Assembly (NCBI RefSeq): GCF_965638725.1
Contig: NC_134950.1
Span: 7,440,101 to 7,504,100 of the forward strand
Reading direction: 5' to 3'
Origin: Aptenodytes patagonicus
Lineage: Eukaryota > Chordata > Aves > Sphenisciformes > Spheniscidae
Length of the DNA: 64,000 bases
Under the pieces are notes generated by a model. It saw only the letters and a list, made by a program, of their open reading frames with translations, searched no databases and had not been told where the DNA came from. Made by a program: the position numbers and the translations under genes. Position 1 is the stretch's first letter. Every line of letters begins with the position of its first letter. Positions 12,001 through 25,109 of this stretch are shown here, in pieces.

Positions 12001-15000
12001 TTCTTTTGGTAATGGGAACTGTAACCACTGTGAAGTAATGTGGCTGTGGAGATAACCGTGAGGGAGAGGTTTTACTGGACAGAAGTCTCAATCTGTATCA
12101 TCCATAGATGGACCGCTAATGCAGTTGTGATGGCTGGTGATAAAACAGCCACAAAACCCGAAAGACTTAAGGTTTCAAGAGAAGCTTGAATAATATTAGG
12201 ACTGGAAAATAGAGGCTTTTACATACTATTACTGTGCACTTCTTGTTAGAAGGTCTCGGAGAGGAATTGTGCCTTCAGATACTGATGCTTTAAACTTGTT
12301 CTTGTAGTTAGCATTTAGTCATGCATAATGAAGATACTGTCACTTGATGGGTGAAATTGAAGCAAACCCTCCATTATAAGCTCTCAAAAACAAACATTCC
12401 TTCTGTTTTTCTTGCCTGCTAAATCTAGCTGAAGCTTGCTGGCATAAAATCCTGCAGTAACGCAATGTTTATAGTTTAATTTGAAGTAAATCGGGCACCT
12501 TCTTTGAACAGTATCTAATGTTTCAGTTAAAAAAAAAAAAAGTTTCTTAAATATACTCTAGTTTCTTGTCAGTGCTCTAGCAGTGTGAGGGAGCCAAATT
12601 CCTGGTTACCTGTCTTGGTGAACATGGTTGTCCTTGTCTGGCTCCACGGCTTGTTTTGAACAGCTGGAAAGTTTCTTTATGAGCACTGCTGTAGCGCAGT
12701 CATGTACGTGACTGTACAAGACATAGCTCTGCGGTGGAACCATATACAGAAGGGAAGAAGGGTTGACATGGAGGAGAAGCGCACCTGAAGAGGAGTACTG
12801 ATGTGGAAGGCCCGTGGAAGTAATGAAGAAATCTTTCCTGTCACTTCCCACAAGTCATCTGTTCCATACAAACAATCTCTTATTGTAATGGAGAAACAAG
12901 GGGAATATAAAACTTGACAAGGAGGCTGGTTGTCTGAAAAGGAACAGGTGCAGTGCTTTGACACTTAAAAGCTAAACAAATTCCTGTAAGTGAGCTGTTC
13001 TTGCAGAGTTTAAGGAAATTTATTGGCAAAACTTCTAAGAGAGACTTGAATTTTCATTTTGAGCAGGGAATTGAATTATCAGTATTGCTTTCATCACACA
13101 AATCTAGGAATGCATGGGGGGTTTCTTTTTAGCGCTCTTGTTATTTTTGGAGGATATGCAAATCTGTTTTAAAACCATATGCAGGAAAATGGACAGCAAT
13201 GCAGTTGTATGCATTTTAGAGACTTGTAGCAGCTGTAAGAGTAAACCTCATTTAAAAAAGAAATATTTCAAAAGCACCTGCATGTAGCACGTTCAAGATT
13301 CCATTACGTTATATTTTATTGCTTTACAGATACTTATGTGAATATGAAAGTCCACATATATGTTGTCATTATTCAATAGTCTTTTCATTTTGTAGATGTA
13401 GGCAAATAAAATGTAGTCTGGATGCTTAAATCTGCTAAAATATTTATAAGAAAGTTGGCTTTTGGAAAAAGTTTCCCACAGGATGCAGTGGGTGTCAGGT
13501 CTAAAGGTCAGTGGCAGACAAAGTAAAGTGAAGACTCTTTTGGATTTATTTTTCTACATTTTTTTTTTTAAACAAACCCTCCTTATGTAAAGAAGCGTGG
13601 AACCTTTCTTTGTTACTTCCTAAATTTCCAGATGCTAACATGCATTTACAGGTTCATTCGTACTTAAGCATTTTGTTGAAAACTTTCTTTTTTTCTTTAG
13701 GAGAGGAGAGGAAAAAAAACATCAGTGCAGTTAACATACTCATGAACTCTTAGCACGGAAGTTCCTGGTGTAAATCAAAAAAGCCAGATGGAGTTTTAAG
13801 CAACTGTCATGTACAACTTAGGAAACGAACATTCCTGATACTAATAAAAGGGCCAGATTGGAACTACATAATTAATTCCAGTGTCCTTTTCAACACATGA
13901 TAAGATTTGGCTATAACAGCCATAGAGTTAATGGAGACAACTGTCAAGTTCTATGAAGCAGTGGATTGTTTGCCTAAAATGAAAATACCTGCATGCTTAT
14001 TCTTGTACGTATCTACTGGTGATTAGTGCTCATGCTGCAGTTCAAATGGGAGAATAAGCGTGAGTAGTGGCTGACTTGGTCTTGAATCTATTTCCTGTCT
14101 TAGATATTTATATTTATATAAATATATCCTGTCTTAGATATTATATATTTATATACATATTTAATATGTATAACTTATCTGCATACTTATTTTATGTATA
14201 TAAATATATTTAAAGACAGGAAACAAGTATATAGTTTTTTTGAGGTGTTGCATGACAAAACCTTCTCTCCATTGGAGTCGATTTGAAATGTAATGGCTGG
14301 GGAGCCCTAGGAAACAATCTTGCAATTAAGTTTATTCGCTGTATGTATCAGTGACCTGGAAGAAGTGTGCAGGAAAGTGCTAAAAAGAAAAAAAGGCTTA
14401 TGAGATGGCACAAAGTCTGTGTCAGAGACAGACAGGAGGAGGAGTGGGCAGATGGCAGTCAGTACAAAACAGGTGAATAATCAGATTGAGAACAAGCTGA
14501 ATAGACTGTGCAAGCGAGTATGCTGTTTGCATGCTGCTTGCATTTTTGGTTTAGTTAACGTGATGGGGATTTTTCCTGTTGTGATCTATGGAACAGAGAG
14601 GTAAAAATCTTGTCGCTGGAAGCATATATAATGGTGAAAGTATACCTGCCATTGTCAGAGGGAACTTCTGGGATGAGTAGAACGGTCATTGCTTTCAGAA
14701 CTATCTGGATTGGAGAACCTTAAAAAAAAAAACCTGTTCGGTTTTATAGACTTCACCTGCAAGTTTATTCAGATCTATCTTTGGCATGCATAACGTGGAA
14801 TAATATTAAAATGATCTAAAATCTTAGTGCCTGGATAATATGGATGTGCTGCGTGATGACAGGTTTTGTTGGTTTTTTTTCCCCTGAAATGGTCTAGAAG
14901 GTAGCAAGACGTATTTGTGATAATTTGTTTACGTAATTTATTTTATCTAGTTTGTTTGAAAACTTTTTGGGTTTTTGCCTGGCTCGGTGATCTTTTCCAG

Positions 15001-18000
15001 ACTGTTGCTTGGAGGCACTATTGGAGTGATGAAGGTAAAGAAGAACAAAGGGATGGTTGTACTGATGAATGATTGATCCCGTGACACCTAGCACGATGCT
15101 AAGGATTATTAAAAAAAAAAAAAAAAAAATCCAGAAACAGAAAAACTCCTCCCCTGCTGATTCTTGCTTCAAAAAGGTTATATCAGCTTATAATAATAAT
15201 AAGGCATACACATGGAAGAGAGTATATTTAGATCCTGTTGATCAGCCTATTGCTAACTTTGTCAATACAATAGCAATGTCGGTCTTTCCTGTTTATATTT
15301 GTTTCAAAATGTTCCTGCTTTTTTGGGTTTTTAGGGAGTTCTGTAAGTTACAACAGCAATGAACTGGTCTAACTGGAGAATGCCCTACTACCCAATAAAG
15401 AGGCATTGCTTTGTCTGAGCTGGCACTTAATAAGACGCACAACCCACCTTGCAGTTTAAAATTTATGTAGTACAGATAAGTTTTCTATGCCTGAAGTTAC
15501 CCTTTAGTAATACCAGTTTGCTTCTTGTATGCTGTCTTCTTAGGATGCCTCAGTCTGAACAACACCAGTAAAGAGTTCTAACAGCACAAGAAGGTTGTGC
15601 TGCATTTCTGCAGAAATGAAGGTTAGAAAGATAAAGAAAAAAAGATTAAAATATTCACAAGAAGTGCCCTAGATAAGATTGTTTCATGTCTGAGGGCATG
15701 TTGAATCCTGTGGGAATGAGGAAGGTAAACTGCTAAAAAGCTGTTTAATTCTTACGTTTCTCACTAAATCAACACGATGTTAGATATTAAAGTGCTATTA
15801 GTGAAATTTGTAAGAACATGGAAATTTTATATAAAGAATATAGAAATAAAGTAAGTCCAAAACAAATCTTTTGCTGTGTCAGAGCTGTGTGGAGAAAGAA
15901 CGTTGGAGGCTTAACATGAGTATAATAAATCAAAATGCTAGATGAGCCTCAGAGGACTTTGTTCATTCACTTCATTGTTTTCTCTGCAGATACAGCATGG
16001 TTCAGCCAAGTGCAGGGTTGTCGTCATTCTGGTGTTCAAAGTGTTTCTGAGTGTTCCTGAAGACTGAGCTCTTTTCTAATGTGTTATCTTAAACTGCTCA
16101 GTTCATCATTTGGAGTGTTCAGTGCACTGAGTACTTTTAACATGCAGAAATCACAGTGAGAGTTCGCAGTTTTGGGTGAGTGGTGAGGTATGTTGTGTAC
16201 TGTTGATAACCTACAGAAAAGGCTCAAATTTGTACCTTCTGGAAAGTACTATTTCCCAAAGCTGATGCCTGGCAACAGAAGATGCCCTGCTGACCCTCTG
16301 CAGCTTGGCAGAAAATGCTCCTTAGTGCATGAGCTTCCTAAGCTTGTATCCCAGGGTACAGACTGCTCGGGGCTGCTGGCACAGAGTATTTTTTTTCTTT
16401 TTTTAACCTTCACCAAACTGTCTCCTTTCCCCATATCCTCAGTACCAGGCAAACAGAATAGTAAAATAGAGGGCAGAGTTATTTAGTAAGACAGAAATTG
16501 GAAACAAAAGGGTTAAAGTAGATCAGACTGAAAACTCTGTTCTGGTTTAAGCAAATGGTGACCTGTCTAGCTGTTTAGCTACTGTTACCTAGAATTTCTA
16601 AGGCATGTCTCAGCTGGAGAGTCAGTACTCAAAGCAATAGTCTCGCATCAGTGTTAGCTTTGATTAAGTGTTTAAAGTTAAAATTGCTGTGACTTTTCCA
16701 TCACATCTTCCTTTTTTTTGCCTCATCCTTACTAGCGCTCTGGCTGGGGGTGCGAGAGTTGTGTATTGTTTGTGGCCCCTTCCCTTCCTGGGGGTGGGCA
16801 CCTTTGTGCTTAAAGACTGTTGCTTTTTCTTTTTATCCATATTCATTCTGCTGGCTGACTGGTCCATATGTGGTATGCATCGTTATTTTAACATACATCC
16901 TTACAACATACTCATAGGCTTAATGTAATGTGTATTGTTAACCTGATGTTTTCTGAGAGTATCTTTAGCTTTTTATAGAGACAACATGCGATAGATTATT
17001 AGCACTGCTGATAAATTTTCTAACTAAATGATCTGATTATATACAGACCATGCTTGTAAATAAATAGTCTTTCTCATCATTGCCCCTCAGTCTATGTCTT
17101 TTGGAGTTTTGCTTAAATTTTTATTCAGTAAACTTCACCAGTAAAACTTTAACTTAAGAGTAATCAATATTGCACTCGCTTCTAGAAGGATAAGTAAACA
17201 CGTTTTTTCCATCAAAGTAGGTTAAGACAAGAAATATTGCAGCTAACTAATCTTTAATATTAGTTTGACAGGTATATACTTTATCCCAATAAGACAAAGG
17301 CAGTGTTTCAAGAATGTTTTTCTTGATGGTGGTTCTGTGAGCCTAACTCTAATCTCCCTGTAGGTCAAGGACATCTTCATTTTCACATGGCCCTTTGCTG
17401 TGGGATAACTAAGCTGTCTGCTGACAGGATCAGGCACTTTCAGGTCACTGGAATGTTGGGAATGTTCTAGGATGAGGGAAGCTAGTTGTTCTGCAACCTG
17501 TCCCTCATCTGTTCTGACTATACCAAGGGAGTATTTAAGGAAATATCAAGGAAAGTTAAGGTGACTTATAGAGCTTTATGAAGATTGGTATGCTGTATCT
17601 CTAGCCTTTGTAGCAGAAGAGAAAACTATAACACTAAACAGAGCTTGCCATGTTCAAAACTTGAATCAGCTGTTCAAGAACCAGATTCTTTAACAGAGCA
17701 ACTTGTGATATTTTCTTTGCTTAAAATACACATCTATTTTGACGCTTCCCTCTCCTCTGATTTTTTTTTTAATTACTCTGTAACGTGAAAAATGAGTTGC
17801 TGCATCTGATCCAATGCTTTTAATATTCTTAATTACAAAATAATGCAGTAGTTGATATCCTCAGATATGATGTGATTAGGCATGATTGTCTGGTCTTGTA
17901 TTTTTCATTTGATTTCAGCCTGTATGACTGCTTTGAGTTCAAAAGCCTAATCAAAATTTTACAATGAATTTTTTCACTTTGAATATGGTGACTAAATGAC

Positions 18001-18957
18001 TTGTCTTGATAAACACACTAGTTGGATCAGGAACTGCTAAGCTGGTTGTTCAGTTAAAAGTCAGGTTATGCCAAATATTAACTAGAAGCAGTAAAATCTC
18101 AGGAAAGTAAAATGAATCTATGTACTTAAACATTCCTTCGTTCTAACAAACTGATTGAGGCTGTGATTCTGTATGTTAATGTGAAGTTGCATACTACAAT
18201 ATCAGGGAGAAGTACTGGTTTATTTGTTGCTCTTTCTTATACAACACAAATTTCAGTGTGAAGTTCCTTGTTGTTACAGTTCATGATACCTGATTTCCTG
18301 CTTATATGTAAATTAAGAAACAAGACATTTATTTAAACAGCTTGAATTGCTGTTGTGCATAGTATTACTTCAAATTTCTCCTAAGAATACCAGGCATCCC
18401 AATAAAACCAAACCTCTGCTGCAGTTCTCAAAGACTGTTAATCATTAATTATTTTTCTTTTTGTGAAAAGAGGAATGTTTTCCTAAGTCACCTGCTTTAA
18501 ATGAAAAGGTGAATACTGGTTTTCTGTCAATTTACTGATAAACTACAAATCTTCTATTGTAGAATTTTCCTTAATAGTTTAGACAGTTTATAATATGCTG
18601 TTAACTTGAACTATGTGGCTGTCTGCTTCAGTCATTTCTTCACCCCCTGTAGAGTCAAGAAGCTATTTTAGCCGTCTGGTTAATCTTTGCGCAGATAGGA
18701 CTTTCAGATCATTGGAGACTAAAGCACTGTGGTGTACAGGTCATTGATAACTCTGTGATGTTTCCTGTCTTTTAGGCTACTGATTTAAGTTGGAGAATAT
18801 AATCGGTTTGAGGAGTTCCACTTTTAAGTAGTATTGTAGTTAAGTTGGAATTTGAAAGATTAAAAGTGAGATTTCATTTGCATATGGAGCTTGACAAATA
18901 TTGCCAACTGTGATACTCTTTCTTGAATTTAAGTGGAGCCTAAGGCAGCTGACTCTT
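9007..18957 (+). other. Putative first intron, left part
   Basis: About 10 kb of AT-rich sequence after the CpG-island donor, with no recognisable coding exon, RNA gene or transposon. Seen in it: a TA/CA microsatellite at about 9643-9666, a T-run at 9742-9758, A-runs at about 12528-12541 and 15111-15129, and the AT-rich inverted repeat annotated at 14094-14220. Short open frames here lack known domains or paired splice sites that I could support. Confidence 0.5.
14094..14220. repeat. AT-rich inverted repeat with internal tandem duplication
   Basis: The 127-base segment opens with CCTGTCTTAGATATT and closes with the complementary arm ending in AAAGACAGG. The terminal 8-9 bases pair exactly and the following 20 or so AT bases pair imperfectly. 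The left arm is itself tandemly duplicated: CCTGTCTTAGATATT recurs at about 14128. It could form a long AT hairpin. It resembles a tiny MITE-like palindrome, but no family is recognised. Confidence 0.7.
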
Positions 18958-20703
18958 CAGAATCATAGAATCGTTTAGGTTGGAAAAGACCTTTAAGATC
19001 ATCATGTCCAACCATTAACCTAGCACTGCCAAGTCCACCACTAAACCATGTCCCCAAGCTCCACATCTACATGTCTTTTAAATACTTCCAGGGATGGTGA
19101 CTCAACCACTTCCCTGGGCAGCCTGTTCCAATGTTTAACCACTCTTTCAGTAAAGAAATTTTTCCTCATGTCCAATCTAAACCTCCCCTGGCGCAACTTG
19201 AGGCCATTTCCTCTCGTCCTATCACTAGTTACTTGGGAGAAGAGACCGACACCCACCTCGCTACAACCTCCTTTCAGGGAGTTGTAGAGAGCGATGAGGT
19301 CTCCCCTCAGCCTCCTCTTCTCCAGGCTAAACAGTCCCAGTTCCCTCAGCCGCTCCTCATAAGACTTGTTCTCCAGACCCCTCACCAGCCTCGTTGCCCT
19401 TCTCTGGACACGCTCCAGCACTTCAACGTCCTTCTTGTAGTGAGGGGCCCAAAACTGAACACAGTATTCGAGGGGCGGCCTCACCAGTGCCGAGTACAGG
19501 GGGACGATCACTTCCCTCCTCCTGCTGGCCACACTGTTTCTGATACAGGCCAGGGTGCCATTGGCCTTCTTGGCCGCCTGGGCACACTGCCGGCTCATAT
19601 TCAGCCAGCTGTTGACCAACACCCCCAGGTCCTTTTCTGACAGGCAGCTTTCCAGCCACTCTTCCCCAAGCCTGTAGCGCTGCATGGGGTTGTTGTGGCC
19701 GAAGTGCAGGACCCGGCACTTGTCCTTGTTGAACCTCATACAGTTGGCCTGGGCCCATCGATCCAGCCTGTCCAGGTCCCTCTGCAGAACCTTCCTACCC
19801 TCGAGCAGATCAACACTCCCGCCCAACTTGGTGTCGTCTGCAAACTTCCTGAGGGTGCACTCGATCCCCTTGTCCAGATCATTGATAAAGATATGAAACA
19901 GAACTGGCCCCAAAACTGAGCCCTGGGGAACACCGCTCGTGACCAGCCGCCAACTGGATGTAACTCCATTCACCACAACTCTCTGGGCCCGGCCGTCCAG
20001 CCAGTTTTTTACCCAGGAAAGAGTATGCCCGCTCAAGCCATGCACAGCCAATTTCTCCGGGAGAATGCTGTGGGAAACGGTGTCAAAGACTTTACCCCGA
20101 GAACAACTGGTCTCACTATTACAGACTGAGGCAAAGAAGGCACTAAGTACATCAGTCTTTTCCTCATCCTTTGTCACTGTTTTTCCCCCCACATCCAATA
20201 AAGGATGGAGATTCTCCTTAGCCCTCCTTTTGTTGTGAATGTATTTATAGAAACATTTTTTGTCTTTTACAGCAGTAGCCAAATTAAGTTCTGGCTGGGC
20301 TTTGGCCCTTCTCATTTTCTCCCTGCAGAACCTCACGGCATCCTTGTAGTCCTCCTCAGTTGCCTGCTCCTTCTTCCAAAGGTCATAAACTCTCTTTTTT
20401 TTCCTGAGTTCCAGCCAAAGCTCTCTGTTCAGCCAGGCCAGTCGTCTTCTCCGCTGGTTCGTCTTTCGGCACATGGGGACAGCCTGCTCCTGCACCTTTA
20501 AGATTTCCTTCTTGAAGAACGTCCAGCCTTCCGGGACTCCTTTGTCCTTCAGGACTGCCTCCCAAGGGACTCTGTCAACCAGTCTCCTAAAGAGGCCAAG
20601 GTCTGCCCTCTGGAAGTCCAAGGTAGCAGTTCTGCTGACCCCCCTCCTTACTTCTCCAAGAATTGAAAACTCTATCATTTCAAGATTGCTATGCCCAAAG
20701 CAG
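18958..20703 (-). mobile_element. CR1 LINE copy 2, 5'-truncated and internally deleted
   Basis: Minus-strand CR1 with its 3' tail at the left (one ATTCTATG unit, then the conserved TTTTCCAACCTAAACGATTC) and the 5' truncation near 20703, inside the region encoding the C-terminal end of the endonuclease domain. Against the copy at 59.9-62.7 kb it lacks 504 bases, equal to 61090-61593 of that copy, with the junction at 20093/20094. It sits antisense within the putative first intron of the miR-30 host gene. The 3' end is slightly diverged from copies 1 and 5 but clearly of the same group. Confidence 0.95.
19041..20702 (-). pseudogene. CR1 ORF2 deletion derivative with an uninterrupted reading frame
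   Basis: A single minus-strand frame stays open through the whole element, about 550 codons of CR1 sequence plus some flank. In order it encodes the end of the endonuclease domain (LGEVRRG and RVPWEAVL), the linker ([17 protein letters not shown]), then jumps in frame from the NSETSCSRG segment to KVFDTVSHS. It continues through [13 protein letters not shown], the FADD catalytic box, and the C-terminal domain to the normal stop at 19041. The 168-codon gap removes fingers/palm motifs including NYRPVSL and the first catalytic aspartate of motif A (YLDF). Reverse transcriptase activity is therefore not expected even though the frame is intact. It is transposon-derived, not a host gene. Confidence 0.9.
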
Positions 20704-23700
20704 TGGCTTTGTGGTAGGGCGGTGAATTTTGGTCTGTTGTTGGTGCTTGAGTTTATTTTACACAATGACTGGAAGCCTGTATTTGCAGCATTTCCTTAAG
20801 TGTACTTCATTGGTCCCATTGTACAGGTGAACTTTTATTTAACTGATTTTACAGAATATATTTGTTCTAGAAATGCTATGGCTGATGCTTATTACTCTAC
20901 TACCAGTTACGTTTTAATTCTTCACATTGAAAGAAGATTACAAACTGCACATGAATTTTTTTTTTCAATTGAATTTATTTCACAGAGGAGTTTCTTCGTT
21001 TTTACAACATTTCTATTGAGCTAACGTGGTCTCCACTGACCTCTGCTTGAGATACAACAGTTCTGCAAAACTGACTGAGAATTTGCTTTTGGTCACTCAG
21101 ATAAAGAATAGAAGTAGTGGGTGTCTGTAAAAAGTGCTTTCAGTAACTTGTCCCACACTTGCAGGTAAACAACATAGAAGAGGTTGAGGAAAATAGCTGA
21201 TTTACCAGTTGAGTCAATCTCCAAACACCCTGAGAGTTTTCTTCAATTACCTATCCTGGTTTCTTTGGCTTATAAGAAAGCAATTGAAACAGATGATAGT
21301 CCTTGTGGAAAGCTGAATGAAGATATCTTTCAGCTCTTTCAACAGTCTTAAGGACTGTAGTATCCTTTCTCTTCAAACCTCTTTCAGGGAACATCATCAG
21401 GTTTATGAACTGAGGATGGCAGGATTCCTATTAAGAGCCACGCGTTTGCTTATTTTTTATTTTTGTAAACACATTATTTTTCATATATAAACGTGGTGAA
21501 ATGAGGTGGGCAGCTTTATTTTTTTGGGGCGTGTGGGAGGGCATTTGTTTTGGGGAGATGCCTGGCTTTAATGAGATTTTATTTTGGGCACTAGTAAAGT
21601 TCACTTTAAAATCCTGATAAAATCAAGTTTATAATGTAGAAAGTCTAGACTTAATGATGTTTTTGTGGGGGAGCTCCACTTTTAGGCTTGGCTTGCATCT
21701 CTCATGCAAATTTTTCTGCAGAGCTGTACCCTTGACCTAAAGAGGTAACTAATGTTAACACGTTAGTAGCCGGCCAACCACCAAAGGAGGGTTGAACCAC
21801 ATCCTTGGTTAGAGGTTTTCACAAATATTTTTCAGGAATATTTGTATTCAGCAATGTATTATACTGGCAAGTTCTTCAGGGGAGGTTTTGCCTTAGGTGC
21901 TTTAGATGCTTTGGACTACTCGGAAACATTTTTGTTTATTTTTGCATTCTTTTGGTTTGTCTTTGCCTCTCCAAGGTCAGGATGCTTTCTGGACTAATTT
22001 GCACTGTCCGCATACCAGCAGGTGGAGCATTGGTAACGTAAGACAGACTTCTGACTCTCTGCAGCATTTAGGGAAAGTGATTGCCGTGTAACTCTTGCTC
22101 AGTTGATTTCTGTGGAGGTAGTGTCTGCTGACTGTGTTTGGCAGAGACGTCTGTGGGAGCAGCTCCGTGTTAACATGCAGTGTTAACAAAAAATGCTGAA
22201 GGACAGTTTTCAGACTTGCAGTTGGGTGAACTTTGATGCAGAGAGTGAAAGGCAACCAACTCAGTGTTCCTCTGCTGGTTTTTTCAAATGTCAGTTTCCT
22301 GCTGCAAGGCATGGAAGTATTGAAGCTACATCTGTATGGTTATAAAGTTGATACTACCTTTAAGGGAGCATGATTTTGCCAAATTCATTTTTTTTTATCG
22401 TTGTTTACTGTGTCTTTATGAGATATACAGCTCGTTCACATTACTGTTCCCCACTCAAAAAGTTGATACCAGAGGTCTTAAGTATTGCTATCTTTTTCTT
22501 TTTCGGGGGGGGGGAAGGTTCCTGTTGTGGTTAAACAATCCACCTATATTGATTTAACACTGTATTGCCACCAAAACAGGCAGTCCTGCCCTATACAGTA
22601 CCTTCTTCCGGTCGGTGCGAAGGATTGTACTGCCATCCAGTAACTGGATACCTGCTGTAGCAGAAAACTGATCTCTTTTCTTTTTTTTTTTCTCTCCAGG
22701 ATTGGTTTGCAGCTAATATAGTGGTTGTCTGAGTAACTTGCATCATGAAATTATGAAATTCCTGTAACAGTGAAGGAAGCAGGAATCCCTCAGCTGGAAG
22801 ACAGAGAGCAGGACTACTCTTCTGCCCCAGTGTTCTTACCATGTTCAATTTAAACCATCCTGAAAGCGCACCAGTAGTCAGGCTCTGTGGCGTGAGTATT
22901 CTCTTCGTGTTTTTGGAACAGCCATTGTGCAACAGCCTCCCTCATTAAGATAATTATAAAGCAATACTAAATTGCACTAAATGATGTTCTTATTGCACAG
23001 TTGTTTTCTATTTGAGGTGTGACGAAGATCTCAGCTGCATGTAGTTGTTGCATTCATGCATTACTCTGTATTTTGCAGGCACACACAAAATTTAAGTGTT
23101 TAGGTTCTGTGACTTCAAATGCAGCTAATAAAAATTGCTTCAGGATTAACTTTGGAATAACTGTGCGTTATTATCTCCAGAATGCTTATCACTGTAGGCT
23201 GGATGATGGCATTCTTTGCTACTGATCCTGTTTTTTTCCCCTAAGACATAGATTTTTTTTTTTTGGTTGGTTGGTTTCAGAGAGGAAGATGATGAATCCT
23301 AAATAATTTTCTTTGAGAGAGTACTTTGCCAAGACTGAATGTAGGAATAATTTGTAGCCTATCCTACAAAATTTTTTAAAATCCTGCTCAGAGCAGGGCT
23401 CCCCAAATAGTAGAAGTAGCTCTGACCGGACAGCATTTGGCAGTGCAGGTTTAGGATATTTCTTGACATTGTGAACATTGATGTGTACCCCAGAATGGAC
23501 CTGTAAATTTCCAACTTTTTTAGAAAATTTGCTGCCAAATGAAACTGCATTGGGATATTATTCTAATTCGTATTGCTGAATTATATAATGGCTTAAAGCT
23601 TCAGAAAGGCTTTCCTGCTGCATGTGCTTCTCCTGCCACTTACTTTGGCACACAGTGGACGTCTCACTAAACTGATTCAACTTGCACAGCAGTTGAAAGG

Positions 23701-25109
23701 TCATGTAGTGAACTACATTCATGTTTTAACTGGGATCAGGAACGCAATTTTGACATGACTGTTCTGATGGTCTCCAATTTCTGTTCTGCTGTTCTTGTGG
23801 AACATGCAAATCGGCTTCTTTTGGATGAAACAAAATTGAAAAGTGTGCTTCTCTGGACTTGGCTAATGCATTTGTTTTAAGGCTATTTAGACCATAGGTA
23901 GGACTAGAGCTAATTCTGAAGTGAGATCCCCTGGAATATACGTAGTTTGAATATTGTCTTCAGCACAAATGGTTTTGTTTTGCAGATTTCCTCCTCTTGC
24001 AGTACACTACCCTCTAATGTAGGCATAGGGTTTTTTTCTTTAGATTAATACATTGGTTATTTTCCACACCAAAAGGTGTGGGGAAAAAAAAAAAACAGTC
24101 AATGGAAGGAAGTGAGAGTTCATTTTAGTTACTAGTATTATTGATTAAATTGAGTACCTTTCGTTCTTATTTTGAAACTCAGTGACAGCATGAGATAATT
24201 CAAGGTTCACTAGACCAGAAGTACCCAAAAAGCGGGATTATGTCAGATGAATGACCTAGCTTTCCCCTTCACCAAGCTGTTTTGTCTATTGCATTGAATT
24301 GTTGCTTAATCTGTGTGGTCCTAGGAGTGAGTTGTAGGAAGCAGTCCTTCTACTCTTAAGTTACTCCCAAACTGTTTGTTTACTGTAATTGGTTTAATTC
24401 TGATTCTCAGTAAAGCTCTGCATTTATAGTGTGACAAAAGAACAGTTTGATGGGTCATACTGTCCATCTTCTGTATTTAGCTTATTATGATTTGAAAAGC
24501 TATATTTAATACTGGGAGGAAACAAAATTGAGACTTGCTAGGGAAAAATAGAGACTTAAAATCTGTAGCCTCTCCTTAAATGTAAGGCATCCTTGTGTAT
24601 TGCTTAAGAGTGAAATTTTAAAAATTTCATGTTCAAAATTGTCTTGTGGGAAACATTCTACTGCCTTTTTCAAATTTGAGGGAGCTTCTATAAGCAAAGT
24701 AAGTGAAAATATCTTTCATATTGCCTGGTCTTAAAGAAACTGGCATAAAATTATAATCTTGAGTTTTTTTTTCTGGAAGGACATTATGAGTGATCTACAA
24801 AGGTGACCATGGGATAGTGTTTGGCAGCATATTTAAATTCAGTAGGCTTAGGTATGTAATTTCTATTTTCTCTGTAGTTTATTTTTTAAAATATTTGGCA
24901 CCAGCTGATTAAAATAGTTTTAACATTAAATACTTGTGATTTTGAACTGTCAGAGCTGCTGGCACTGTAGTCTATTGATGACACCTGGCTATTTATAGGA
25001 AAGTCTGTACTGATGTCATCTATGGATAATTCTTTTTCCAAAGACTTACTGACTTCATCATGTCTGAGAATAATTATATAAACAAGGCTGTATTGCTGGA
25101 AGCATATTA
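20704..25109 (+). other. Putative intron sequence between two CR1 copies
   Basis: 4.4 kb of AT-rich unique sequence with no gene recognised. It holds a 10-base G-run at about 22505-22514, T-runs near 22680 and 23252, and a small hairpin at about 24060-24084 (CCACACC, AAAA, GGTGTGG). The open frames seen are short and without known domains. Confidence 0.5.
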
